Part shown: in pieces, positions 1 through 7,561 of the stretch
Numbering within the stretch: the first letter of the stretch is position 1
How the letters are laid out: every line of letters starts with the position of its first letter
Source: an uncultured Oceanospirillales bacterium
GTDB taxonomy: Bacteria > Pseudomonadota > Gammaproteobacteria > Pseudomonadales > Endozoicomonadaceae
DNA length: 55,904 nucleotides
Assembly: GCA_947040555.1 (NCBI GenBank)
Contig: CAMRBW010000007.1
Span: 1-55,904, forward strand
Direction of reading: 5' to 3'
Position numbers and translations under genes: made by a program
Notes under the pieces: generated by a model
Database searches by the model: none
Told to the model about the DNA's origin: nothing
What the model saw: the letters and a program-made list of their open reading frames with translations, nothing else

Positions 1-2308
1 CGCCGCTGTCGCCGTCGTCGTTCTTAGACTCCTCAGACGGCTTAGATGGGAAAAATTTTGTCTTCAAAGTAGTTAGTGAAGGTAATATTCCACGAAAAGA
101 ACTGACAATTTCCTTAAAGGCCGTAGTAATTCCGTAACCGTCACTAATGCCGAGTATCTTAGCAATTTCCTTTATTTGATCTTTTGGTATTGCATCTTCT
201 TCAGAATTTTCATCATGTTTGGCTAGTTCACTTTTAAGGAACGTTGTTGAGGTGATCTGATCTTCCAATACAAGTGTTTCCAAATCTTTCTTGAACTTGA
301 CAAGCTGTGCTGTTTGCTCTTTGATGGAGTTTTCATTTTTAGTTAATGCTGCTGCTGCTGCTTCTGCTTTTTCTGATGTTTCCGTAGCTTCGTGCTTAGC
401 TGTTCGAAGAGTTGATTTACTAAAAACTGATGATAGTAGAGCTGGATCTGACGGTGCTGCTTCTTCTGCTGCTTCTTTTGTTTTTAACGCCTTAACAGCG
501 TCTTCTGCGTCTTTTGCTTCTTTTGCTGTTTTTGTTGCTACGTCTCTTAGTCCTATGTGTTCTTTCTTAATATTAGTCAGCTGAGTTTGACACAGACGAT
601 GAGCGTGACAACGGAAATTTAACGTGTCGAATTCGGTCGAAGCAGAATCAGTGCTTACATCAGTATCTCTGATTGCTTTAAGTGTTACTTCTCCCGAGTA
701 GTTATCGAACTTAACTTTTTCATAGTGTTTATTTAACTCATCAGATCGGGCTGTCATCAGATTATTAGTTAATCGGATATACGCTTGGTTTTTGATAACG
801 GTTATAGCGATCTTTGCAGCGCCATGATAATTTTGCCAAGGGAGGTGATGTTCCAGTTTCTGGACATCTTCTGTCTTTATATCGTTGAAAGATTTTCTTG
901 TGATAAGAGTCAATATTGGTAGATCAAGCTGTTGGCTGTAATAAGCATCAGAAAATATAAATGCACTATCACCTGCATTAATGAGGGTATGGTTGCTAGA
1001 TTGCTTGGGACTTCCTGATAGTCCAAAATCGCCACTATCATCAATAGTCAATGTATTTGCTTCAGGCTCGAAGGCCGTATGTATTTGCTGAGCAAAGTCA
1101 TAACCATAATCATTACTGAGGGGAATGCTGCTTGCAGACTTTAGTAGTGCAGGAAGCTTCTCCAAAATCCGGTCGGAAAATGGATTGATGAGAGACTTTT
1201 TGCCTTTGCCGGCGACTTTATTCTTTAGCCACTTAACAGCAGTGTACTCGTCACTATTATTGATGCTGTGCAGAGTGCCTTTGTCCATAGCATCTGTCCA
1301 CCATATCTGATTATTGGCGGTACCGAAGTCCACAGGAAAGCGGATCAATGAGCCAGCTTGATTATCTATGTAGGGGCGAATAAACAGAGCCAGTTTCTGT
1401 TCGTTTTGCTCCTCTAGTATGGCAGGGTAGAAACGAATCCTTGTTATATTATGTTCGTGGGCGGTTTTCTGGAGTTTCGCGAGCGCGAGCTCAAAACGCC
1501 CTTCGGGATCGGAGAACAGATTTTTACGCTTGATCAAGTCCAGATCCAAATAAGCGCTGGATGGGTTACCAGGATCATCAGAAGAGCTTGAAGTGACAAA
1601 AGTCAGGGCAAAATGATCATTCAGAGAGGATGTTTCAAAGGCAATCCCAGTAAAACCGACGGCGTTAAGCACGTGTTGACGTAATGCCTCTGGGATGGTT
1701 TTTTTCAACATAGGGGCATAAGCCAAAGTCCGTTTCAACAGCCAAAACACGTATTGATTAAAGGTGCTGTCCTTGAGAAAATCCCTTGAATAAAGCAAAT
1801 CGGTATTGTTGGCAGCGAGTTTCCAGATTAGTTCGGATGCGGAAGTGCTGGTTGAGTAGTCACCAATAGCCGTACCCATACGCTGTGTAAAATCAGCGAC
1901 ATCTTCACCTTTCTTAGCGGAAAGCAGCTGGAAGAGCATACCAACTCGTGTGGAAAGGCAGTGCAGTGCAAGGATAGTTGCGATAGGTCCAATTTCTCCA
2001 GAAGCGGCCTCCCATGTGCGCTCTGCAAGCGAATGAGGATGGTCTGTGAGGTCGGCCCATTTGTAACCGGGAAGCCAGTGCCATTCAGGATGCGCCTGTA
2101 TTATATTGCCAATTGAGAAAGAGAACGCATGGCTCTGACTTGTCGCCACAGCCCCACCGAGAGCCTTAATGTAATCGTGAGGGTGTCCATTAGCTTGAGC
2201 ATCAGTAGCTTGAGCATGTGGCGCAATGCTGACTGCAATGCTGACTGCAATGCTTGCCGATAGTAACAAACGATTTAAAGCAATATTCGGACTCTGCATA
2301 CTCGGCAT
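1..2308 (-). CDS. Large exported protein of unknown family, C-terminus beyond the window
   Basis: The minus strand is open from an ATG at 2306-2308 to base 1 with no stop (769 codons), so the gene is cut by the window edge. The start has a GAGGA ribosome binding site seven bases upstream. Residues 1-35 look like a signal peptide: a short polar start, a run rich in Leu, Ser, Ile, Ala and Val, then HAQA. The middle is a mixed globular region with aromatic patches such as EWHWLPGYKWADLTDHP near residue 75. From about residue 610 the chain becomes rich in Ala, Lys and Glu (KEAKDAEDAVKALKTKEAAEE), which suggests a coiled coil, followed by an acidic tail. The signal peptide holds short tandem codon duplications (12 bp and about 15 bp, 2192-2255). 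I do not recognise the family. Open frames on the plus strand here are shadows. A periplasmic, surface or secreted location is inferred. Confidence 0.75.
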   Translation of the reverse strand, partial: MPSMQSPNIALNRLLLSASIAVSIAVSIAPHAQATDAQANGHPHDYIKALGGAVATSQSHAFSFSIGNIIQAHPEWHWLPGYKWADLTDHPHSLAERTWEAASGEIGPIATILALHCLSTRVGMLFQLLSAKKGEDVADFTQRMGTAIGDYSTSTSASELIWKLAANNTDLLYSRDFLKDSTFNQYVFWLLKRTLAYAPMLKKTIPEALRQHVLNAVGFTGIAFETSSLNDHFALTFVTSSSSDDPGNPSSAYLDLDLIKRKNLFSDPEGRFELALAKLQKTAHEHNITRIRFYPAILEEQNEQKLALFIRPYIDNQAGSLIRFPVDFGTANNQIWWTDAMDKGTLHSINNSDEYTAVKWLKNKVAGKGKKSLINPFSDRILEKLPALLKSASSIPLSNDYGYDFAQQIHTAFEPEANTLTIDDSGDFGLSGSPKQSSNHTLINAGDSAFIFSDAYYSQQLDLPILTLITRKSFNDIKTEDVQKLEHHLPWQNYHGAAKIAITVIKNQAYIRLTNNLMTARSDELNKHYEKVKFDNYSGEVTLKAIRDTDVSTDSASTEFDTLNFRCHAHRLCQTQLTNIKKEHIGLRDVATKTAKEAKDAEDAVKALKTKEAAEEAAPSDPALLSSVFSKSTLRTAKHEATETSEKAEAAAAALTKNENSIKEQTAQLVKFKKDLETLVLEDQITSTTFLKSELAKHDENSEEDAIPKDQIKEIAKILGISDGYGITTAFKEIVSSFRGILPSLTTLKTKFFPSKPSEESKNDDGDSG

Positions 2309-2525
2309 ATCTGTTCCTCAACAACTTAAGACAGTGTTATCTAATAAAATAAGAAATGCATAAAAAACGTTGTGGGTATATCTAGCAGGCGGTGCCGGTC
2401 TTGCAAGAAATCAACAGTAAAAAAATTTGAAAGACGGTTTTTTCTCTCTCTGTTGTTGTTTTAATGATGGCGTTTCAGGATTGTTATTCCTTTAGGGAAT
2501 AATGAAAACAATCGATTTGTCTTGA

Positions 2526-2553
2526 ACACAAAGTGTTGTACACAAAGTGTTGT
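2526..2553. repeat. Tandem repeat, 14 bp x 2
   Basis: The unit acacaaagtgttgt occurs twice in a row and a third partial copy follows. It lies between the exported protein gene and the IS element, in a 284-base AT-rich stretch that presumably holds the promoter of the exported protein gene. A small inverted repeat (attcc/ggaat) sits nearby at about 2486-2500. No gene is seen in this stretch. Confidence 0.8.
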
Positions 2554-2592
2554 ACACAAAAGTCAGGAAACCTGACCCATTATGATCCCAAG

Positions 2593-3421
2593 CTATGTAC
2601 GGGACAAAACTTGAAGCAAGGTCAAAAAGCTAATTTGGTCATTTTTTGAACAGTTGTTTTTCAGAACCCGGCGAAGCATATCTAATCCCAGTCGGAACAG
2701 ACTTTTCTCTGGTCGCCAGTGTTTGTTAAGGGGAAGAACCTTCGCATCCCCATAGTGCCAATGCCCAATTATCAGGCACCAGGAAAACGACAGAGATAAA
2801 ATACCAGGCAGCTTATCCATACGCTCCAGATCAGTCATATGGGTAGACTCAAAGTCGAATCCACGGCTTTTCAAACAGCCGAATAGTGTTTCAATAGACC
2901 AACGCTTGTAGTAGTCCCCAATCATAGTCTCAGGTTTCTTTGTTGCAACGACAATAAGGAGTCCTTTGATCGTGCGTCGAGCGGCAATGTACAGGTCAAC
3001 ATCGGCCACCCTGCGTTTGCTGTACCATGTCACTGTTTGATTCAACTTGACGTTCCAAAAAAACTGCTCTGCCTTGATATTTCTACCGCAATTACCGAGA
3101 ACTTTGACGTCCCCTTTGATCCGTAGTCGACACAGAATGTTTTGCTCATCCAGCCACTTGAACCAGTCATGGCCTATAAATTCACGGTCGGCAAGCAGGC
3201 CATCAATCTTCTCAGCAGGGATCAATGTCAGAACTTTTTCCATCACTGCGATAGCTGGATTCAGCCTGAGATTTTGTCTGGAACTCTTCAGCCACACGAT
3301 AGAGATTACAAGAGCGGCCCCTTATTAGAGCGAGAACGAATTGGGCAAGAAACACGATTCGGGCTTGATGCCAGGGGAGATGAGCTTTAAGCTCCTTTAC
3401 CAATGAGCTGACGTCTTCCAT
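2593..3421 (-). pseudogene. Transposase, IS4 family, deleted and frameshifted
   Basis: The N-terminal part reads from an ATG at 3419-3421 (MEDVSSLVKELKAHLPW...RSCNLYRVAEEFQ), then leaves frame near 3240. The C-terminal part continues in another frame with LLADREFIGHDWF, the second catalytic Asp region, and YKRWSIETLFGCLKSRGFDF, the region of the catalytic Glu. The central part that should hold the first catalytic Asp (the DRTNW-like motif of IS4 enzymes) is missing at the junction near 3236-3250. The DDE triad is therefore incomplete and the product cannot be an active transposase. The stop codon lies within the terminal inverted repeat. Confidence 0.85.
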
Positions 3422-3534
3422 GTACGTTATCTGTTCGGAGGTAAGAGACCGTACAGGTTATCCTACATGGACGTCAGCTCATATCTCAAATCCCTTGTCA
3501 TATCTGGCCTTCAGCAGTTTTGTCCCGTACATAG
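2593..3534 (-). mobile_element. Internally deleted IS4-type insertion sequence
   Basis: The element is bounded by perfect 18-bp inverted repeats (ctatgtacgggacaaaac at 2593-2610 and its complement at 3517-3534). Flanking bases gatcccaag (2584-2592) and gatcccgag (3535-3543) match at 8 of 9 positions and look like a slightly decayed target duplication. Inside are the N- and C-terminal parts of one transposase in different frames. At 942 bp it is shorter than a complete element of this type, in line with an internal deletion. It sits just beyond the terminator of the ATPase operon. It could move only if a full-length copy supplied transposase. Confidence 0.85.
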
Positions 3535-3591
3535 GATCCCGAGAGGTTTGGCGTGGATATATGGGTAAAAGGGTGGCTGCTTCATGGGCAT

Positions 3592-3625
3592 AAAAAAACC
3601 GGCAGAGAGACTGCCGGTTTTTTAT
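3592..3625. terminator. Rho-independent terminator of the V/A-ATPase operon
   Basis: A 7-bp GC-rich stem (ccggcag/ctgccgg) with a 5-base loop has seven A on the left and six T on the right, so it can work in both directions. It lies 40 bases beyond the last operon gene. Confidence 0.85.
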
Positions 3626-3665
3626 TGTTACAGGGTTGTTCTATCAAACCTGTGGATGGGCGAGA

Positions 3666-5528
3666 TTAAGCCGCTCTGGCGGTTGTATTGAATTGATCCC
3701 GAAGCTCTTCAATCTTGGCGACATACTCTTTGTACTCGCTGGATTCGTAGTGAGCGTAGTTCAGGTTTTTGAACAGGCTGGTCAGCTTTACGAAGAAGTC
3801 GCGAGCGTCTTTTTTATCGCTGAAGCGCAGTTCACGACGAGCAATATCAACAATCATATTGAAGTTGAACTGCTGACGAGCCATCGGGCAGGCCGCATCG
3901 ATCTTGTCGAAGGCATCCTGTTGCAGGAAGACCATGTCCAGGAACAGAGCTTTCTGGTAGGTCACGTAGTCTGCCAGAGTGACACCCTCTTCACCCGTCA
4001 CCTGCATCATCTGGTTAATGCTTTCTCCGGTCACGATGAGAGTCTGCATCTCTTTGACTTCGTTCACCCAGTTCTCAGAGACATTCTCCTTGTACCAGGG
4101 GGCCAGCTGCTCCAGGTAGCGGGACCAGGAGATCAGTGGATCGACCGCCGGGAAGAAGCGCTTGTAAGCACGGTCATAAGAGAGACCGAGGAAGCACTTC
4201 ACTGTGGCCAGGGTGGACTGGGTGACAGGCTCTTCGAAGTTACCACCGGCCGGAGATACGGTGCCGATCATGGTCATGGAACCGGTGTCGCCATCTTCGT
4301 TGGTGATCACACCGGCACGCTCGTACAGACCTTTGATGGCGGAGTCGATGTAGGCCGGGAAGCCCTCTTCACCTGGAATCTCTTCCAAACGGTTGGAGGT
4401 TTCACGCATCGCCTGTGCCCAACGGGAGGTGGAGTCGGCCAATAGCAGCACGTTGTAGCCCATCTGACGGTAATACTCACCCAGGGTCATACCGGTGTAG
4501 ATGGAGGCCTCACGGGCCGCAACCGGCATGGAGGAGGTGTTACAGATGATGGTGGTACGATCCATCAGGGTGCCGGAACCGGTGGGATCCTGCAGGTGCG
4601 GGAACTCAGTGATGGTCTCGACCACCTCACCAGCCCGTTCACCACAGGCGATAACGATCACGATATCGACAGAGGCGTACTTGGACAGGGTGTGCTGCAG
4701 TACGGTCTTGCCGGCACCGAACGGGCCAGGGATGCAGGCGGTGCCACCACGGGCGATCGGCAGGAAGGTGTCGATCAGGCGCTGTTGGGTGATCAGTGGC
4801 TCGGAGGGGAAGTGACGGGTGGTTTTGCCCTTGCGGCTCAGCGTGCCCGCGATGGACTGCTTCACCGGCCAGCGCTGGATCATGTTCAGTTCAAGCTCTT
4901 GACCCTGTTCGTCGATGACGCGGGCGATCACGGTATCCACCGTGAAGGTACCTTCCTGGATCCATTCAATGGTCACGGTGCCACGCTGGCGGAATGGCAC
5001 CATGATTTTGTGGACAAAACGGCCTTCCTGTACGGTACCCAGGGTTTCACCGGCGTGCAGGGCGTCACCTTTACGGGCGGTCGCTACGAAGGACCACTGC
5101 TTGGTACGGTCCAGTGCGTCGATCTGAATGCCGCGCTTGAGGAAAGTGCCGTGTAGTTGGGCCAGACGCTCCAGCGGATTCTGCAGACCATCAAAGATCT
5201 GGCTCAAACAGCCGGGGCCGAGCTCCAGGGAGAGCAGCTCGCCGGACTGGTAGACCAGGTCTCCGATGCCGACGCCTTTGGTATCTTCAAACACCTGAAT
5301 ATCTGCGGTTTTGCCGTTAACGCGCAAAATCTCGGACATCAGGCGTTCGTCCAGGTCTTCGTTTTCCTTACGACCCGGTACTACGTACACCACTTCGTTT
5401 TTGATCAGGCTGGCGTCCGGGGTGGTGGTTTCGATGGTGAGAATGTCACCGTTCACCGCAATCACCCTGGCCGTCGCTGGACGCTCAGCCCCAGTGGTTT
5501 CAATCGTGCTCGCTTCAATCTTGCTCAT
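3666..5528 (-). CDS. atpA: V/A-type ATPase subunit A (catalytic)
   Basis: Catalytic nucleotide-binding subunit of the soluble V1/A1 head, 620 aa, close to the family's usual 580-620. The N-terminal barrel is followed by the large non-homologous insert typical of V/A A-subunits. Walker A is GPFGAGKT at residues 268-275, and the LLADSTSRWAQAMRE block carries the Walker B-side segment. It is the last gene of the operon, 56 bases after the DUF2764 gene, and is followed by a strong terminator. In the chlamydial and treponemal operons A is instead followed directly by B, so its place here is unusual. The enzyme either hydrolyses ATP to pump ions or makes ATP from an ion gradient; the sequence does not decide which. 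Plus-strand open frames over this gene are shadows. Confidence 0.97.
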   Translation of the reverse strand: MSKIEASTIETTGAERPATARVIAVNGDILTIETTTPDASLIKNEVVYVVPGRKENEDLDERLMSEILRVNGKTADIQVFEDTKGVGIGDLVYQSGELLSLELGPGCLSQIFDGLQNPLERLAQLHGTFLKRGIQIDALDRTKQWSFVATARKGDALHAGETLGTVQEGRFVHKIMVPFRQRGTVTIEWIQEGTFTVDTVIARVIDEQGQELELNMIQRWPVKQSIAGTLSRKGKTTRHFPSEPLITQQRLIDTFLPIARGGTACIPGPFGAGKTVLQHTLSKYASVDIVIVIACGERAGEVVETITEFPHLQDPTGSGTLMDRTTIICNTSSMPVAAREASIYTGMTLGEYYRQMGYNVLLLADSTSRWAQAMRETSNRLEEIPGEEGFPAYIDSAIKGLYERAGVITNEDGDTGSMTMIGTVSPAGGNFEEPVTQSTLATVKCFLGLSYDRAYKRFFPAVDPLISWSRYLEQLAPWYKENVSENWVNEVKEMQTLIVTGESINQMMQVTGEEGVTLADYVTYQKALFLDMVFLQQDAFDKIDAACPMARQQFNFNMIVDIARRELRFSDKKDARDFFVKLTSLFKNLNYAHYESSEYKEYVAKIEELRDQFNTTARAA

Positions 5529-5584
5529 AGTATTCTGTCAGTCCTAGCCGTATGACGTTCACGCAGGGCGTGGTCAGTTGTGGC

Positions 5585-6274
5585 TCAGTTGTGGCTTGCA
5601 GGCAGCTGGTCCTTAAAGGCACCCAGACTCTTTTCTACCAGATCCCGGAACCGGATACGGGCTCGTTCCGTATCGTAGGCCGTCCAGCGGGCGACCAGAT
5701 TCCAGCGCAGCACATAGATGACCACGGCGGCAAAATCACTGGTGTGTTTCATGGACATATGGGAGAGATGATCCCATGTCGCCTGAAGAAGAATTTTTTC
5801 CAGCGCCACGCACTCACCGTTGCGTAAACATTCGCTGACCTTCGGGATCCAGGGAAAAGCACTGCCCAGACCGAGGGTGGAAGAGCTCCAGTGGCTGCGA
5901 ATATATTGGTAACGGGTGCCGTAGCTCCATTTCGCTTCCGATGGCGCCGACTGACCGGCATGCTTGCGGCGCAGGGCAGCGACAATAGTGCGCATATCCT
6001 GACGCCAGTTGATCAGCTCGACCAGAGCCGGATTGTTCAGGGAGGACCGAATGCGGTCAGCCTGAAGAATCAGGGCTTTTTCATCGACATCATCGCCCAG
6101 ATGATCCCAGTGCAGCAGATTCTCGATCACAACCAGCTTGCGCTGGTCTTCGGTGCCCAGCATGGACAGTCTTTTATCCAGCTGGAAGCGAGAGATCGGG
6201 GTCATCCTGCTGTTAAACAGCGAATCAATATGGGGCAGCGAAGTCAGTAATGTGTAGTAGGCATTTTCTGCCAT
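5585..6274 (-). CDS. V/A-ATPase operon protein, DUF2764 type
   Basis: A 229-aa soluble protein without membrane segments. It begins with AENAYYTLLTSLPHIDSLF, the start typical of DUF2764 proteins, and continues with helical segments rich in Trp and Arg. In Chlamydia, Treponema and Bacteroides a gene of this type lies between the E and A subunits of the V-type ATPase, exactly as here. It may take the place of the C/d stalk subunit, which is otherwise missing from this operon; that role is inferred from position. The ATG at 6272-6274 has a GGAG site six bases upstream. Confidence 0.75.
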   Translation of the reverse strand: MAENAYYTLLTSLPHIDSLFNSRMTPISRFQLDKRLSMLGTEDQRKLVVIENLLHWDHLGDDVDEKALILQADRIRSSLNNPALVELINWRQDMRTIVAALRRKHAGQSAPSEAKWSYGTRYQYIRSHWSSSTLGLGSAFPWIPKVSECLRNGECVALEKILLQATWDHLSHMSMKHTSDFAAVVIYVLRWNLVARWTAYDTERARIRFRDLVEKSLGAFKDQLPASHN

Positions 6275-6344
6275 GACTTGCTCCGTCGCAGGCTCTGCAA
6301 AGTCCGTGGCCGGACGGGGCAGAGCGACTGTGGTAACACAAATC

Positions 6345-6389
6345 GGATAGCCCGCCCGGAGTCACTCATGTGTAACAAGCGGGCTATCC
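6345..6389 (-). promoter_or_regulatory. Hairpin between the E-subunit and DUF2764 genes
   Basis: An 11-bp perfect stem (ggatagcccgc at 6345-6355, complement at 6379-6389) encloses a 23-base loop. It is in the only long gap of the operon (130 bases). No T-tract follows in the direction of transcription, so a processing or mRNA-stability element, or a weak attenuator setting subunit ratios, is more likely than a terminator. Confidence 0.55.
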
Positions 6390-6403
6390 ACAGGGGTGGC
6401 ATT

Positions 6404-7081
6404 TTACTTGACGGCGCCTTCCAGCAGGACGCGGAAGCGTGGCTGCAGATGTTTGAGCAGCAGTTCGCTGACCGCATCGTCATCCAGTTCCACTTCGACG
6501 TTTTTGTCGAGCAGACGGAACGTCACACCGGACTTCAGGGTCTGGCTGACGGTGAAGGTGATCCCTTCTGCCAGCATCTCCTTGCCCTGACGGGTGACGA
6601 AGTAGGCCAGTGAACCTTCCTTCAGCTCTTCAGGATTGGCGCTCAGATCGTCAACACCGATCACCTTGGCCGGCAGGATCGCCTGCAGCTGCTTCTCGTT
6701 ACGCAGTGGCGTGCGACCGGCCACTTCGACGATCATTTTCTGCAGCAGTTCCTGGTCCTGCATTTCAACGGCGACCGCATCGCTGATGCGTTTGGAGAAC
6801 TTCTCCATCAGGTAGCCTTTCAGCTCCAGCACCGCGTTGCGACCGGCCAGTTCCAGCGCTTCATTGCCGGATTTTACGGTGAAGTCTGCCTCTCTCTGGG
6901 CTTTGGCGACGAGTGTTGCGGCTTCCTTACGGGCTTTAGCGACAATGCGCTCCGCTTCGTCCTGCGCTTCAGTAACCAGACGGTCAGCTTCGGTGCGACC
7001 AGAGGCAACGCCTTGAGTACGCAGCTTTTCGATCAGCTGTTGTACACCGGCAGAGACCTGGGGGTTAGCAGTAGTCATCAA
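6404..7081 (-). CDS. atpE: V/A-type ATPase subunit E (peripheral stalk)
   Basis: A 225-aa protein with the subunit E pattern. The N-terminal half (about residues 10-80) is a long charged helix (IEKLRTQGVASGRTEADRLV, then AEDEAERIVAKARKEA-like heptads) expected to form a coiled coil. The C-terminal half is a globular domain that binds the head. It forms the peripheral stalk that holds the catalytic ring still. It lies 24 bases after the proteolipid gene, with a GGGAG site seven bases before the ATG. No separate G/H stalk gene is seen in the operon. Confidence 0.88.
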   Translation of the reverse strand: MMTTANPQVSAGVQQLIEKLRTQGVASGRTEADRLVTEAQDEAERIVAKARKEAATLVAKAQREADFTVKSGNEALELAGRNAVLELKGYLMEKFSKRISDAVAVEMQDQELLQKMIVEVAGRTPLRNEKQLQAILPAKVIGVDDLSANPEELKEGSLAYFVTRQGKEMLAEGITFTVSQTLKSGVTFRLLDKNVEVELDDDAVSELLLKHLQPRFRVLLEGAVK

Positions 7082-7105
7082 TATTCTCCCTGTTTTTTGG
7101 TAGGA

Positions 7106-7561
7106 TCAGGCGACGATGGCCTGACCCATAACCAGAGCGAATACAAAGGCAAATACCGCAAAACCCTCTACGATCGCAGCAGGGGCGATGGAGAGACCAA
7201 AGACTTCCGGCTTGTTCTTGGACGCGTTGATGGATGCGGCCACAGCCTGACCTTGATAGATAGCGGAATACATCAGTGCAATACCGGTCAGCAGACCGAT
7301 ACCGAACAGGCCACCACTGGTCTGCATGCTGACACCCAGACCAGACAGGGTGAACATGATTACGATGCCGTAGATAACCTGGGAAGAGGGCATCGCGGAG
7401 ACGCCGACAAACTTGCCGTAGCCGGATTCAACATCCAGCATGGCGCCACAGGCGGCCTGTCCAGCGACGGAGCAGCCGATAGCGGAACCTACGGCACCCA
7501 GTGCCACGGGAGCGAATACACCAATCCAGCCCATCGCGATGATTAGTTGTTCCATTTTCAA
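7106..7561 (-). CDS. atpK: V/A-type ATPase subunit K (proteolipid rotor ring)
   Basis: A 151-aa membrane proteolipid made of two fused helical hairpins (four transmembrane segments). The ion-binding carboxylate is the Glu in PAAIVEGFAVFAF of the last helix. Around it are MPSSQVIYG in helix 2 and YQGQ in helix 3. In the sodium-type ring of Enterococcus hirae the ligands are Leu61, Thr64, Gln65, Gln110 and Glu139; the matching positions here appear to be Met, Ser, Gln, Gln and Glu. That favours Na+ over H+ as coupling ion, by inference from residue comparison. The start overlaps the stop of subunit I as ATGA, so the two are probably translationally coupled. Confidence 0.92.
   Translation of the reverse strand: MKMEQLIIAMGWIGVFAPVALGAVGSAIGCSVAGQAACGAMLDVESGYGKFVGVSAMPSSQVIYGIVIMFTLSGLGVSMQTSGGLFGIGLLTGIALMYSAIYQGQAVAASINASKNKPEVFGLSIAPAAIVEGFAVFAFVFALVMGQAIVA

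Noticed and set aside
291..584. A Ser/Ala-rich frame on the plus strand
   Set aside because: It is the complement of the Ala/Lys-rich coiled coil of the large exported protein.
3636..4445. Open frames on the plus strand across the V/A-ATPase operon
   Set aside because: They come from the strong codon bias of the operon genes on the other strand and show no motif or ribosome site.
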